The translations under genes and the position numbers were made by a program. Under the pieces are notes generated by a model. That model made no database searches, was not told the DNA's origin, and saw nothing but the letters and a program-made list of their open reading frames with translations. From contig CAJNDS010002067.1 in the NCBI GenBank assembly GCA_905221605.1, positions 206,501-270,500 on the forward strand: a DNA stretch of 64,000 nucleotides, in the 5' to 3' direction. This document shows, one piece after another, positions 48,235 to 58,370 of this stretch. Each line of letters begins with the position of its first letter. Position 1 is the first letter of the stretch. Origin of the DNA: Symbiodinium natans (lineage: Eukaryota > Sar > Dinophyceae > Suessiales > Symbiodiniaceae).

Positions 48235-48790
48235 TTAGGTTTTGGGAAAGGGGCCATGTGTAATGGCCCAGCTGATGCTCATGATGCTCTCCTGCCGCCT
48301 CGTCAAATCTGCCCAACCAGTAAGGCGAGGGGCTTTTGCAAGCGTCTGGAGACTAGGGGGCCATGTGGCCAGAAAATGGCCCAGCTGATGCTCCTGATGC
48401 TCATGATCATCTGCTGCCGCCTCGCCAAATTTTCCCAACCAGTGGGGCGAGGGGCTTTGCAAGCGTTTGGAGACTAAGGGGCCATGTGGCCAGAAAATGG
48501 TCCAGCTGATGCTCATGATGCTCCGCTGCCGCCTCGTCAAATCTGGAGGGACTTTGCAAGCCTCTGAAGACCAGGGGGCCATGTGGCCAGAAAATGGCCC
48601 AGCTGATGCTCATGGCCTCGTCAAATCTGCACAATCACTGGGGCGGGGGGCTTTTGCAAGCGTCTGGAGACTAGGGGGCCATGTGTCCAGAAAACTCATG
48701 ATGCTCTCCTGCCGCCTCGTCAAATCTGCACAACCACTGGGGCGGGGGGGCTTTGCAAGTGTCTGGAGACTGGGGGGCCTTGTGGCCCCT
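48235..48790. repeat. tandem repeat of about 100-120 bp, five to six copies
   Basis: Each copy contains GGGGGCCATGTGGCCAGAAA, ATGGCCCAGCTGATGCTC, GCCGCCTCGTCAAATCTG and TTTGCAAGCGTCTGGAGACT. Copies start near 48254, 48356, 48478, 48576, 48676 and 48774, with internal deletions. Long frames on both strands are repeat products. Confidence 0.88.
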
Positions 48791-49330
48791 TAGGGTTTAG
48801 GGTTTAGGGTTTCGGGTTTAGGGTGTGGGCGGGTTAGGGTTGCTGGAACAGAGTGTCTACGGTTCAGGAAAGCTCCCCATACAAAGGAACCTTATAATTC
48901 TGCTATACACCCACAGTATGGTCCCTTGGCTTAAGGCTCCTTCAACCGCGACCCAGACGACCCTGAACCCTGAACCCCGAACCCTAAACCCTAAACCCTA
49001 AACCCTAAACCCTAAACCCTAAACCCTAAACCCTAAACCCTAAACCCTACACCCTACACCCTACACCCTACACCCCATTCCAGGCCGAGCTTCCATGAGA
49101 TGTCCTGAGCTGCTCAGACAAAGAAGGCCCTACATTGGGACGTGCCCCCCTTGTACTAACAGTCCTTGATCGGGATTATCATAGGGGGGGGTTAGGGCTT
49201 GGGGTTTAGGGTTTAGGGTTTAGGGTTTAGGGTTTAGGGTTTAGGGTTTAGGGTTTAGGGTTTAGGGTTTAGGGTTTAGGGTTTAGGGTTTAGGGTTTAG
49301 GGTTTAGGGTTTAGGGTTTAGGGTTTAGAG
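48791..49330. repeat. heptamer arrays of opposite orientation
   Basis: CCCTAAA array at 48965-49050 ending in a CCCTACA block. TTTAGGG array at 49200-49330 with about 18 units. Island 49095-49130 may read DISWKLGLEWG on minus. Confidence 0.88.
49135..49190. mobile_element. family-1 TIR element, left half
   Basis: TTGGGACGTGCCCCCCTTGT, ACTAACAGTCCTTGAT and GGGATTATCATAGGGG match the family. The right half is replaced by a TTTAGGG array. Confidence 0.55.
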
Positions 49331-49339
49331 TTAGGGCTT

Positions 49340-51975
49340 GGGGTTTAGGGTTTAGGGAGGAGCATAAGCAGGAACATGTCTAGCCCTTCATCCGGTCGAA
49401 GGTTTTGGGCTCCCCTTTCAGGAAAGAAGCAAAAAAACCTCAAACCCTGCACGCTAAACCCTAAACCCTAAACCCTAAACCCTAAACCCTAAACTCTCCC
49501 AAAGGCAGAGGCAAGCGTCCATCCTGCAGCTGCGAGCCTCTGAGCCCCGATATGATGCCTCGGGGCGCTGGCAGGTCGGCTGTAGGGAAATGCTAGGGTT
49601 TAGGGTTTAGGGTTTAAGGTTTAGGGCTTAGGGTGCAGAGCCCGAGGTTTAACAGCACCCCCCCCCCCCCCAAACTACCCTGCAAACCATAACGCAGCAG
49701 GGGAAAAAAAACGCCCACCCCCCCCCCCCCTTTATCCAAGGGTAGTTGCGTAAGGCTCAGGGCCTAGGGAGTCCGGCCGCGGGCTGAGGGGCGAGGACTG
49801 AGGGTTTAAGGTTTAGGTTTAGGTTTAGGGTTTAGGGGTAGGGGTTAGGGTTTAGGGTTTAGGGTTTTAAGGTTTAGGGTTTAAGGTTTAGGGTTTAAGG
49901 TTCAAGGGTTAAGGTTTAAGGTTTAGGGTTTACGGTTCAGGGTTTAGGGTTGGGGCCTCGGGGGTTTGGAAGCTCTGAGGTCGGGTGACACGGTTGCCCG
50001 GAGGTGCAGTACATCTGCTGCGTGCGGTCCACGGAGATACCTTGCAGGGATGCCGAGGGGCGGGGGAAGGGGGGGGAAGGGGGGGGAAGGGGGTGGAAGG
50101 GGGGGGAAGGGGGGGGAAGGGGGGGAAGGGGCCATGAATCCTAAGTAACCCCCAAAAAGAGCCGCAAACAAAGCTAAGACCCTGAGACCCTAGACCCTTA
50201 CACAAACCTCCATAAAACCCTTAACCCCATCAGACCTTGAAAGCCCGAAGAGGACTCCAGTTGCTCTTGCCTTTGCGTGGGGCCTGGCCCCTCCGGTACC
50301 GACTTGGGTTGACGGTTTAGGGTAACCTCTCCCTGTTGCTCAGTTGTAGCAGCCTAGCAAAATGTACATGTGTTTGCAAGGTAAACAGCACCCAATCTGA
50401 ACCCTAAACCCTAAACCCTAAACCCTAAACCCTAAACCCGAAACCCTAAACCCTAAACCCTATGCGGAGGATGTCCGGCACTCCAGTGGCTCAATAGTCG
50501 ACTTTCGAAGTACAAACCCTCAACCCTACACCGGTGCACATCAGACACTAAACCCTGGAAGGGCCAACCCATGATTCTCCACTAGGGTTTAGGGTTTAGG
50601 GTTTAGGGTTGAGGGTTTAGGGTTTAGGGTGTAGGGTGTAGGGTGTAGGGCTTAGAGCCTAGGATGCTGGAGCTTTGGGACCTTTGGCTTGGAGCTGAGA
50701 GTGGAACTCCCTTCCGGCCCCCCCCCCCCCCTGCTCTTGTCTCCAACTGGGCCTCAAAAGAGCTTCGGAAGTTTGCAAGAATCGCGAAAGAAGGGTTTAG
50801 GGCTCTTAGGGTTTAAGAGTTTTGGGAGTTTAGGCGGTTCAGGGGTTGAGGTCCAGGTCCTAATTGTCGCAGGCTCCTGCGTGTTGATTCTGGGGCTTGG
50901 AAACCCCAATCCCCAAGGGTCAACCCACTTTGGGATTCAGGGTTTCGGGTTCTGGTTTTAGGGTGGTTTTGAAGTGTTAGTTCACCTGGACCCGAATGCC
51001 CTAAAGCACCAGCCAGGTCCCTTAGCAACTGCAGGCTCTCTTCTCGACGTAAGTCTGCGTCCAGGGGGATCCTACCCAAGACCCCTCAACCCTACATCTC
51101 TAAACCCTAAACCCTAAACCCTAAGCCCTACATGGCTAAACCTTAAACCCCAAACCCTGAACCCTAAACCCTAGCCCTAAACCCTGAACCCTAAACCCTA
51201 AACCCTAAACCTCGAGCGCCACCAGGGCACAGTCGCCGAGGCCGGTGGCGCCGGGCCACGGCGTCGTTGAGCCTTCAGGACAAGGCCTGGGCAGGGGAAA
51301 ACCGAAGGTTTTGTAAACCCTAAACCCTAAAACTCCAAACCCTAAACCCTAAACCCTAAACTCTAGACCCTCAACCCTAAACCCTAAACTCAAAACCCCA
51401 CGTGGGAGCCAGACCCCCGTTTGGCTTTCGGGGTGGGCCTGAGCCTGCTCGGAGGTTCATGGGTGCCCCTTTACCTACAGCGAACTCTAGTCAGAACTCT
51501 TTATGGCCTTTTGAAGGATACTCAGAAGTACCCCTACACCCCAAACCCTAAACCCTCAACACTACACCCTAAACCCTGAACCCTCTACACTAAACCCTAA
51601 GCCCTAAACCCTACACACTAAACCCTAAACCCCAAACCCCAAACCCTAACCTTACAGAAAAGAATCCATGAACCCAGAACCAAGACAAAGGGTTTCTCAG
51701 GGTTCGAGGCCTACGGAATTCGGACATCCTAGTGACGTTGAACAATGGTACTGTCAGTGTCAGGTTTGGGGTTTAGGGTTTAGGGTTTAGGGTTTAGGGT
51801 TTAGGGTTTAGGGTTTAGGGTTTGAGGGTTTGGGTTTTTTGTTTAGGGTTTGGAGTCTAGGGTTTAGGCCCAAGGCGCATACAGGTGGCGACTTCAGTGG
51901 CCCCTCTCAGGAGGCCGTAGGTGCCTGCGCGGAGGGGTTTTGGCGGGGAATTGAAGGCTCCAGGGCAAAGTTCGG
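49340..51975. other. heptamer arrays and weak exon-like islands
   Basis: Arrays at 49450-49495, 49590-49640, 49800-49955, 50398-50462, 50583-50660, 51085-51215, 51310-51400, 51535-51650 and 51765-51850. Islands such as 50048-49960 (minus: VDRTQQMYCTSGQPCHPTS), 49580-49498 and 50310-50239 look coding, but two or more frames are open in each, so I do not claim genes. Confidence 0.35.
50055..50136. repeat. G-rich nonamer repeat, GGGGGGAAG
   Basis: About nine units, nearly perfect. It keeps open the Pro/Ser-rich frames seen on the minus strand, which are not genes. Confidence 0.9.
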
Positions 51976-51990
51976 AGTAGCCCTAATTTG

Positions 51991-52012
51991 TCCGTAGCCA
52001 TTTTGGCTCCAG
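51991..52012 (+). other. relict dinoflagellate spliced leader (copy 1)
   Basis: TCCGTAGCCATTTTGGCTCC then AG: 21 of 22 bases match the conserved dinoflagellate spliced leader (DCCGTAGCCATTTTGGCTCAAG), with C for A at position 20. It is not followed by a GT donor, so this is a leader carried in by a retroposed mRNA rather than a spliced-leader RNA gene. Copy 2 is at 52131-52152. Confidence 0.85.
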
Positions 52013-52130
52013 GGTGTTAGCGGTGCACGTGTATTGCTAGAGCCCCAATTCTGCATTGAATGGCCCTGCGGGGAAACGGAACGTCATGAGTTGGCAAGAC
52101 CAAGCTGTCATCATTGATAGCCCTAATTTG

Positions 52131-52152
52131 TCCGTAGCCATTTTGGCTCCAG
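52131..52152 (+). other. relict dinoflagellate spliced leader (copy 2)
   Basis: The same 22 bases as at 51991-52012, 140 bp downstream. This copy is the one directly upstream of the longer reading frame. Confidence 0.85.
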
Positions 52153-52244
52153 GGTCCTGGATCGAGCGCCTGTAGTTAGCGGTGCACGTGTATTGCTAGA
52201 GCCCCAATTCTGCATTGAATGGCCCTGCGAGGAAGCGGAACGTC

Positions 52245-53203
52245 ATGAGTTGGCAAGACCAAGCTGTCATCATTGAGGACATTGCCCTCAGAGAGCACAT
52301 CTGCCATGCAATTCCCGAGCTCATGGAACATGGTCATATCTCTCTACGAGCTCGCAAAGCTTGAAGGTCGTATATAGGAGCCAGTTTAACTTCCTGGAGA
52401 TCCCACTTGAAGGCGCTTGCACTTCAGGTTGCGACTGCTTTTCTGGAGGGTGTGAAATTGGAGCAGCTGCCTGCGGATAGGTTGGCAGCCGTTCGAGATT
52501 CCTTTGTTGGGGCGTGGCAATGCTTCTCTGATGTGTCCGGCGTCGTTACGAGCACGCTTTCTTGCAACTCGTACGGGCAATCGCTTTTCACAGAAGCGCA
52601 TGACTTGGTAAGGACCAGCGGCAATGCGCTTGATGGCCTTCAGTGTAGCCATGTTCACGCACGCTTGCATGATGATATGCAGAATTCCGTGAAGACCGTG
52701 ACTGGCACGACGGCAACGGAGGACATGTGGTTTGTCCAGGGCAAGATCTTTCGGTCCGCGCTCTGCTTGCAGCCCAAGTCTTTCGCCCAATCCAGCTGGC
52801 AGTGAAGCGATGTCGTCATGACTCATAAGTCCCACAGCCAGGTTTTCTGTCAGACGAAAGTCTGTATCCTGGGGCTGTGATGTCCATGAGGGCCTGCACC
52901 ACGGAAAAAGGCATTGGAAAGCTTTTCCCGGCCAAGCTCACTGCAAAGAATGCCCGTGTGCTGATTGACCGCGACAAGTGCTCTGCCCAGGCAAGTGTCA
53001 GAACGACGAGATCTGAATCGGCCACAGCGAGTGCATCGTTAGCGGTGACCTCTTTTGAGTGCAATTGTTGGCGCAACTTCCTTTTTCACTGCTTTCGCGG
53101 TAGTTCATGGAGCAGTCACTCCTTTCAATGCGAGGTTGAGGGACAGCCTTTAGCACATGCAATGCGATGTGCGCTGGTTACACCCCTCCCCTCCTGCTTG
53201 TAG
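52245..53203 (+). pseudogene. processed retropseudogene of a trans-spliced mRNA, product unknown
   Basis: Downstream of the second spliced leader, an ATG at 52245 opens MSWQDQAVIIEDIALREHIC then HAIPELMEHGHISLRARKA, broken by TGA at 52362-52364. The same frame then continues to 52805: LQVATAFLEGVKLEQLPADR, LAAVRDSFVGAWQCFSDVSG, DMWFVQGKIFRSALCLQPK. The next long frame is shifted (from about 52838 to 53203: GKLFPAKLTAKNARVLIDRD, SLAVTSFECNCWRNFLF). One in-frame stop and a shift fit a decayed retrocopy; the first stop could be a CGA-to-TGA change. There are no heptamer arrays inside, unlike all other regions. I do not recognise the parent protein. No poly(A) tail is visible. The minus strand is also open in places and is taken as a shadow. 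Confidence 0.55.
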
Positions 53204-53215
53204 CAGATTACTGTG

Positions 53216-53865
53216 CCAGGGACGCTTACCCATCCGTCCCTGAGCACATACTGCGCACACACGACTTTACCTAAACCCTAGCGGGATAGCCAGACGCCTC
53301 AAAGCGCCCTAAGAAGAGGACCAACGACCCTGAGGGACTCTCCATTTAGGGTTTCGGGTTTTGGGTTTAGGGTTTGGGGTTTCGGGTTTAGGGTGTAGGA
53401 TTTAGGGGTTTTTTTAGGGTTTAGGGTTGAGGGGCATCCTTGAAAGTAGGTGGTACAAGTGAGTCGAGCTGGGCTTTCGGTTTGGCAAGCTGAGGTTGCA
53501 CAATTTTAGGGTTCAGGGATCTGGTGCCTAAACCACCTTACACCCTAAACCCGAAACCTCGAACTCAAACCCCAAACCCTAAACCCCCAAACCCTAAGCC
53601 CCAAACCCTAAACCCGAAACCCATCGAAACTCCCGTAGCAAAAGGGAAGAACGACGCACGGACGGTCCAAACCGCAAGGAACTTACAGGCCTTGCGGGCA
53701 CATGGAACACCTGGGAATCGGGGCCGTGGACTGGGTGTGGGGTGCGGGTGTAGGGTGTAGTGTAGGGTTTAGGGTGTGGGTGCAGGCTGTAGGGCGTAGG
53801 GTGTAGGGTGTAGGGTTTTGGGTTTAGGGCTTAGGGTTTAGGGGTTAGGGCTTAGGGGTTAGGGG
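53216..53865. repeat. degenerate heptamers and GTGTAGG variants
   Basis: TTTAGGG/TTTCGGG units at 53345-53430, CCCTAAA/CCCCAAA units at 53540-53620, and a GGTGTAGG block at 53740-53815. Confidence 0.75.
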
Positions 53866-54035
53866 TGCTTGTAAGTCGGGTTTTACGTAGGGCAACTATG
53901 GCTAGAACCTTATCTAGGGATACGTTTAACCCTATTTTGGGTACTTGCAACTCGAGTTAGAAGTAGGGCGACTATAGTTCGAACCTTATTCAGGTACTTA
54001 CAACCCTACTTACAAGTCCATGAATCCTCAAGTAG
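53866..54035. mobile_element. family-3 TIR-like element (about 165 bp)
   Basis: Left arm GCTTGTAAGTCGGGTTTTAC and GTAGGGCAACTATGG; right arm GTACTTACAACCCTACTTAC then AAGTCCATGAATCCTCAAGT. It matches the element at 61238-61352. To its right the minus strand reads ELDRFAIDAPRSPRRPT after GGTTCAG. Confidence 0.55.
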
Positions 54036-54901
54036 GTCTTCTTGGGCTTCTTGGAGCGTCGATCGCAAAACGGTCCAGCTCCTGAACCCCCCTAAAACCC
54101 TTCGAACCCGAGCTCAAAACAAGCGGCTCACTCAACCGTGGCCCAGGCCCGAAGCGACCTGCAAGGGGGGCCGAGCGCACAAGATGGGTTTGCATAGCAG
54201 TATAACATTCTACGAATATTGTACTCGTAGTATCCTAATATGGTAATATTGTAATACAACATGGGGTTTAGAGTTCAGGGCTTTAGGGATTCAGATCTTG
54301 AACGGAGCCCTAATATCAATGTACTTGGGCAGTTCTCTAGACCTCGAAATGGCTTCGAATGTCATGGCACAAAAAAACCCGCACAAGACTACGTTAACGC
54401 GCCTTGCAATTTGAGTAGCCCCCGAAGAAAGCTATATTTTGAGAATCATGTTACACCCTCGACTCTAAAACTAAACCCTGCAACCCCCTTTGAGAACTAG
54501 CCTGGGGGACAAAGCAGGCAGGTGGACGAGCCAGTCGGCGCAAACTCGCCAACTCCTCACCGCAAAGAAGGCCCATTCTGGGGGGGGGGGGGGGGTTGGG
54601 GTTTCCGGGTGGGTTGGGGTTTCCGAAATTAGGGGTACCTTCTTGGGGTCCCTATCATAAGGGAATCCTTCTATTTTGGGGGTCCCGTATTTTTCGTAAA
54701 CCCCCAAATCCTGAGGGGGCTGCCGTTGTTGGGTTCCCTAAACCCGAAACCCTCAACCCTCAACCCTAAACCCTAAACCCTAAGCCCTAAACCCTAAACC
54801 CCCGATCCCCAGTCCGCACTCGACGCAGGTGAGGGCGCCGGGATCCAAAGACACAGTGCCGCCCGGGCAGGGGGCGCAGCTCTCAAAGGTTGCCTGAGAG
54901 C
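54036..54901. other. spacer with a G tract and CCCTAAA run
   Basis: Unique DNA (54180-54500) with open frames but no supported gene. A G tract lies at 54580-54595 and a CCCTAAA run at 54737-54800. Confidence 0.35.
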
Positions 54902-55302
54902 GTAGGGTTTAGGGTTTAGGGTTTAGGGTTTAGGGTTTAGAGTTTAGGGTTTAGGGTTTAGGGTTTGGGGTTTGGGGTTTGGGGGTTTGGGGGTTTGGGG
55001 TTTGGGGTTGGGGGTTTGGGGTTTGGGGTTTGGCGTTTGGGTTGGGCGGGGTTTGGGGTGTGGGGTTTGGGGTTGTGGGGTTTGGGTTTGGGGTTTGGGG
55101 TTGGGGTTTGGGTTTGGGGTTTGGGGTTGGGGGTTTGGGGTTTGGGGTTTGGGGTTTGGGGTTTGGGGTTTGGGGTTTGGGGTTTGGGGTTTGGGGTTTG
55201 GGGTTTGGGGTTTGGGGTTTGGGGTTTGGGGGTTGGGGTTTGGGGTTTGGGGTTTGGGGTTTGGGGTTTGGGGTTTGGGGTTTGGGGTTTGGGGTTTGGA
55301 CC
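54902..55302. repeat. TTTAGGG array passing into a 340-bp TTTGGGG array
   Basis: About nine TTTAGGG units are followed by about 45 TTTGGGG units with occasional frame slips. All six frames stay open and give NPKPQTP-like or GFGVWGL-like repeat peptides, which are artefacts. Confidence 0.95.
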
Positions 55303-56016
55303 ATGAATCAGAACCGGGATAAGGGGTTTTGGATTTGGGGTCGGGTCCGTTAGGCCTTTGGTGGACCTCCACGATTGAAGCGCTGCGCGCTTCGGGGTTT
55401 GTAGCTGCTACGTCTCCTCGGAGCTTGACTCTTCAAGCTTGAAGAGGCCCTGTTGCCGCAAGAGGCCTTGTGAAGGACATTCAAAGCTTCCGAGGCGAAA
55501 TTTGGGCTTTGCTGTGGGGGAGCGTCTTCACTTTTGCGGTGTCCTGTCTATAAGGTGCCATATGAAATTTAGGACTGGCAGACTACCCATAAAGATGCCC
55601 TGTGAAGGTCGACACTCAAGGCGTCTCGGGGTGTCCAGCCCCAGAGCCTCTGGGGGCTTAGGGTTTGGGGTTTAGGTTGGGATGTTCCCCCGCATGTCCC
55701 CATTAAGGACTGTTAGTATCAGAGGGAAGCCCCTAAACCCTAAACACTTGAATCCCCTCAGCCCTGATTTTCAACAACCCCAACAACCCCAAACCCTGGC
55801 TCCCTAAGCCCCATAAACCCCAACAACCCCAACAAACCCTAAACCCTAATCCCGAAACCCCGAACCCTAAACCCTAAACCCTAAACCCTAAACCCTAAAC
55901 CACACACCCAAACCTCCTCAACCGTTCACCAAGCCGCGTTGGGTTGGAAGGTCCCGGGCTGGCATGGCCGGCACTCGCCCGTAGATGTGTCATTCGCCAC
56001 TGCTTCGTAGCCACCT
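55303..56016. other. spacer, one weak island, CCCTAAA run
   Basis: 55440-55670 is open on plus (KRPCCRKRPCEGHSKLP) without clear splice sites. Heptamers run at 55730-55915. No gene is claimed. Confidence 0.35.
55677..55733. mobile_element. family-1 TIR element, internally deleted
   Basis: TTGGGATGTTCCCCC at the left and AAGGACTGTTAGTATCAGAG near the right. The right tip has decayed. Confidence 0.6.
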
Positions 56017-57345
56017 GCGTTTAGGGTTTAGGGTTTAGGGTTTAGGGTTTAGGGTTTAGGGTTTCGGGTTTAGGGTTTAGGGTTTAGGGTTTAGGGTTTA
56101 GGGTTTAGGGTTTAGGGTTTAGGGTTTAGGGTTTAGGGTTTAGGGCTCCCCCGTAGATGTGTCATTCGCCACCGCTTCGTAGCCACCCGGGGGGTTATTA
56201 TAGTATACTTAGAAAGGGACCATAAGGGAATAGTAGTCGTAGTCCCTATAGTATAGGGAGAGCCTAAAGGCTCGAAGGGTGTGAGGTTTGGGGCTGAGGG
56301 GGCTCGGGCTTCTAGGGTTTAGAGCTTCGCGCCGCCAAGGGTCTGAAATCTTGAGGTTTGAGGCGAGGCTTCAGCAAAGGAGGCGAAAGATGCACAGCAG
56401 ACACTCAGCCCTAAACCCTAAACCCTAAACCCTGAACCCTAAACCCTGAACCCAAACCCTAAACCCTAAACCCTGAACCCAAAACCCTAAACCCTAAACC
56501 CTAAACCCTAAACCCTAAACCCAGCTCAGGGACGCAAAGACTCCCTCACATTGCGGAGAGGAGGGCGCGGGGGGAGTCGAATCGAAGGTTTGCGAAAGCT
56601 CTTTGTGAAGTTTCAGGACTTTAGGCCTTTAGGGCTTAGGGGTTTAGGGTTTAGGGGTTTAGGGGGTTTAGGGGGTTGAGGGGCTTGAGGGGTTTAGGGG
56701 TGTAGGGTTTTAAATTAGGATTTGGGGTTTGGGGCTTTAGGGTTTAGGGTTTGGGGCTTAGGGTCTCTCAGACATGCAGACACCTTGGGTGCAGTCTGTC
56801 TTTCCTGGATGCGAGTTTCTGTCTGGTTTCTGTGCCTTCTCACCCCGGTTTGGGGGAACCACCGAAACCTCACAAACCTCGAAGCCCCAACTGCAAGCAC
56901 CAAACCCCCTGACCCCCCTAAACCTTCTTGTGATGAATGATAAGGGAACAACCCTAAGCCCTAAACCCTAAACCCTAAACCCTAAGCCCTAAACCCTAAA
57001 CCCTAAACCCTAACCCCCTTAATCAACCCTCCTTTGCTTACGAGGGAACCACCCCAAAACCCTGTGCCCGAATTAAGGCAGGGAAGAAGGACGCGGCGGA
57101 GTTCCGAAAGCTACCAACCTACATGTAGGGTTTAGGGTTTGGGGTTTCGGGTTTAGGGTTTAGGCTTTAGGCTTTAGGCTTTAGGCTTTAGGGTTTAGGG
57201 TTTAGGGTTTAGGGGTTAGGGGTTAGGGGTTAGGGGTTAGGGGTTAGGGGTTAGGGGTTAGGGGTTAGGGGTTAGGGGTTAGGGGTTAGGGGTTAGGGGT
57301 TAGGGTCTAGGGGTTAGGGTCTAGGGGTTAGGGTTTGGGGTTTGA
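56017..57345. repeat. heptamer arrays in both orientations, including a TTAGGGG block
   Basis: TTTAGGG at 56017-56145, CCCTAAA at 56408-56522, CCCTAAA at 56950-57015, TTTAGGG with a CTTTAGG block at 57125-57205, then about 15 TTAGGGG units at 57205-57345. GTAGATGTGTCATTCGCCAC at 55981-56000 recurs at 56152-56171 on the other side of the first array, as a direct duplication of the flank. Confidence 0.88.
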
Positions 57346-58086
57346 AAGGTTACCATGCTCTATCCTACATGTGGAATTACATGATATTCTGCTGACTCTC
57401 ACTTGACCCGGCCTAAAACCCCAAACTCCTTAAACCCCGTGACGCCCTCAACTCCGTAAACTCCCTGAACCATAAACCCAAACCCTGAACCCTAAACCCT
57501 AAACCCCAAACCCTAAACGCCAAACCCTGAACCCTAAACCGCAGACCCCCAAAACCCTAACCCATGATTTCAGAAGGGACACGTTGGCAAACGCAGCTGC
57601 CCGGAGTTTCGAACGCCTGGCACACCTTTGTTGCCACTTAGGGTTCTACGGTTCTACGATTCGAGGATTTGGGGTGCAAACCTAAACCCTACACCCGAAA
57701 CCTTAAACTCTAAACCATAAACCCTAACCCAAAACCCTAATCCTCGGGTTTGGGGGTGCTGGCTTAAGGTCTTTAGGAAGAATCCAGAAACCCACAAATT
57801 GGCTGAGGGTGTACATGGATTCAATTCAAGCCGACAAGCAGCGTGCCCCATAGAAAGTAATACCAAGAAGGTGAATTTCGCCCTACCACCATAACCCTGA
57901 TCCCTGGGCCAAACCCCAAACCCCGCTGCTATGGTAATCAGACCTACGAAAAAGCAAGTCGCCCAAAGTAGAGTGCCATTTACAGGGCGTGTGGCTATCG
58001 TCACTGCGTACAGCTTCTTATTAATAACTTTACTGACGCTTGTTCTAGTTCTTTAAATAAGGGGCCCATTTCACTTTTTGCAACAG
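57346..58086. other. degenerate heptamers and AT-rich sequence
   Basis: CCCTAAA-like units at 57470-57560 and 57680-57740. The rest has open minus frames without support. Confidence 0.35.
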
Positions 58087-58299
58087 GATCTGAAATGGTT
58101 TGGATGCAATATTGATCCCCATGACGGGCTGATGAAGCAAACACAAACTGAACTTACAATTCGGCTTGACAGCGACGCAGATTCCTTTCAGCATGGTCTC
58201 AGAGAAATGGTTCGTGCGAAACTTCTCTGCGCCCTGCAGCAGAAACATCCGTGTCGGAGCGGTGTTGAAAATGCCGACATTAACACGACCACTGCATGA
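58087..58299 (+). CDS. candidate terminal exon
   Basis: Follows a pyrimidine-rich TTTTTGCAACAG acceptor. It reads DLKWFGCNIDPHDGLMKQT, LTIRLDSDADSFQHGLREM and AKLLCALQQKHPCRSGVEN, and ends in TGA. 71 codons, repeat-free, balanced composition. A minus-strand frame across 58365-58045 is also open. No family recognised. Confidence 0.35.
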   Translation, partial: DLKWFGCNIDPHDGLMKQTQTELTIRLDSDADSFQHGLREMVRAKLLCALQQKHPCRSGVENADINTTTA

Positions 58300-58370
58300 A
58301 TTCGCAAGATGCCACCCACTCAGTATGGACGCACACTGCTCTGATGAGAGTGTGGAGTAACGCACATGCT

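Larger units (their letters stand above)
51978..52277 (+). repeat. tandem duplication containing spliced leader and 5' coding start
   Basis: 51978-52117 and 52118-52277 are copies. The first lacks about 20 bp (CCTGGATCGAGCGCCTGTAG, present in the second). Each holds a spliced-leader copy, a leader region and the beginning of an ATG frame. Confidence 0.92.

Noticed and set aside
51991-52152. Spliced-leader RNA gene
   Set aside because: Neither leader copy is followed by a GT donor or Sm-site region; both lead into an ATG frame, so relict leaders on a retrocopy fit better.
52386-52835. 149-residue minus-strand frame
   Set aside because: It lies opposite the retrocopy's coding frame, and the spliced leaders fix the sense as plus; judged a shadow.
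54944-55372. Five overlapping frames giving NPKPQTP or GFGVWGL repeats
   Set aside because: Translations of the TTTGGGG array; all frames are open because the heptamer lacks stops.
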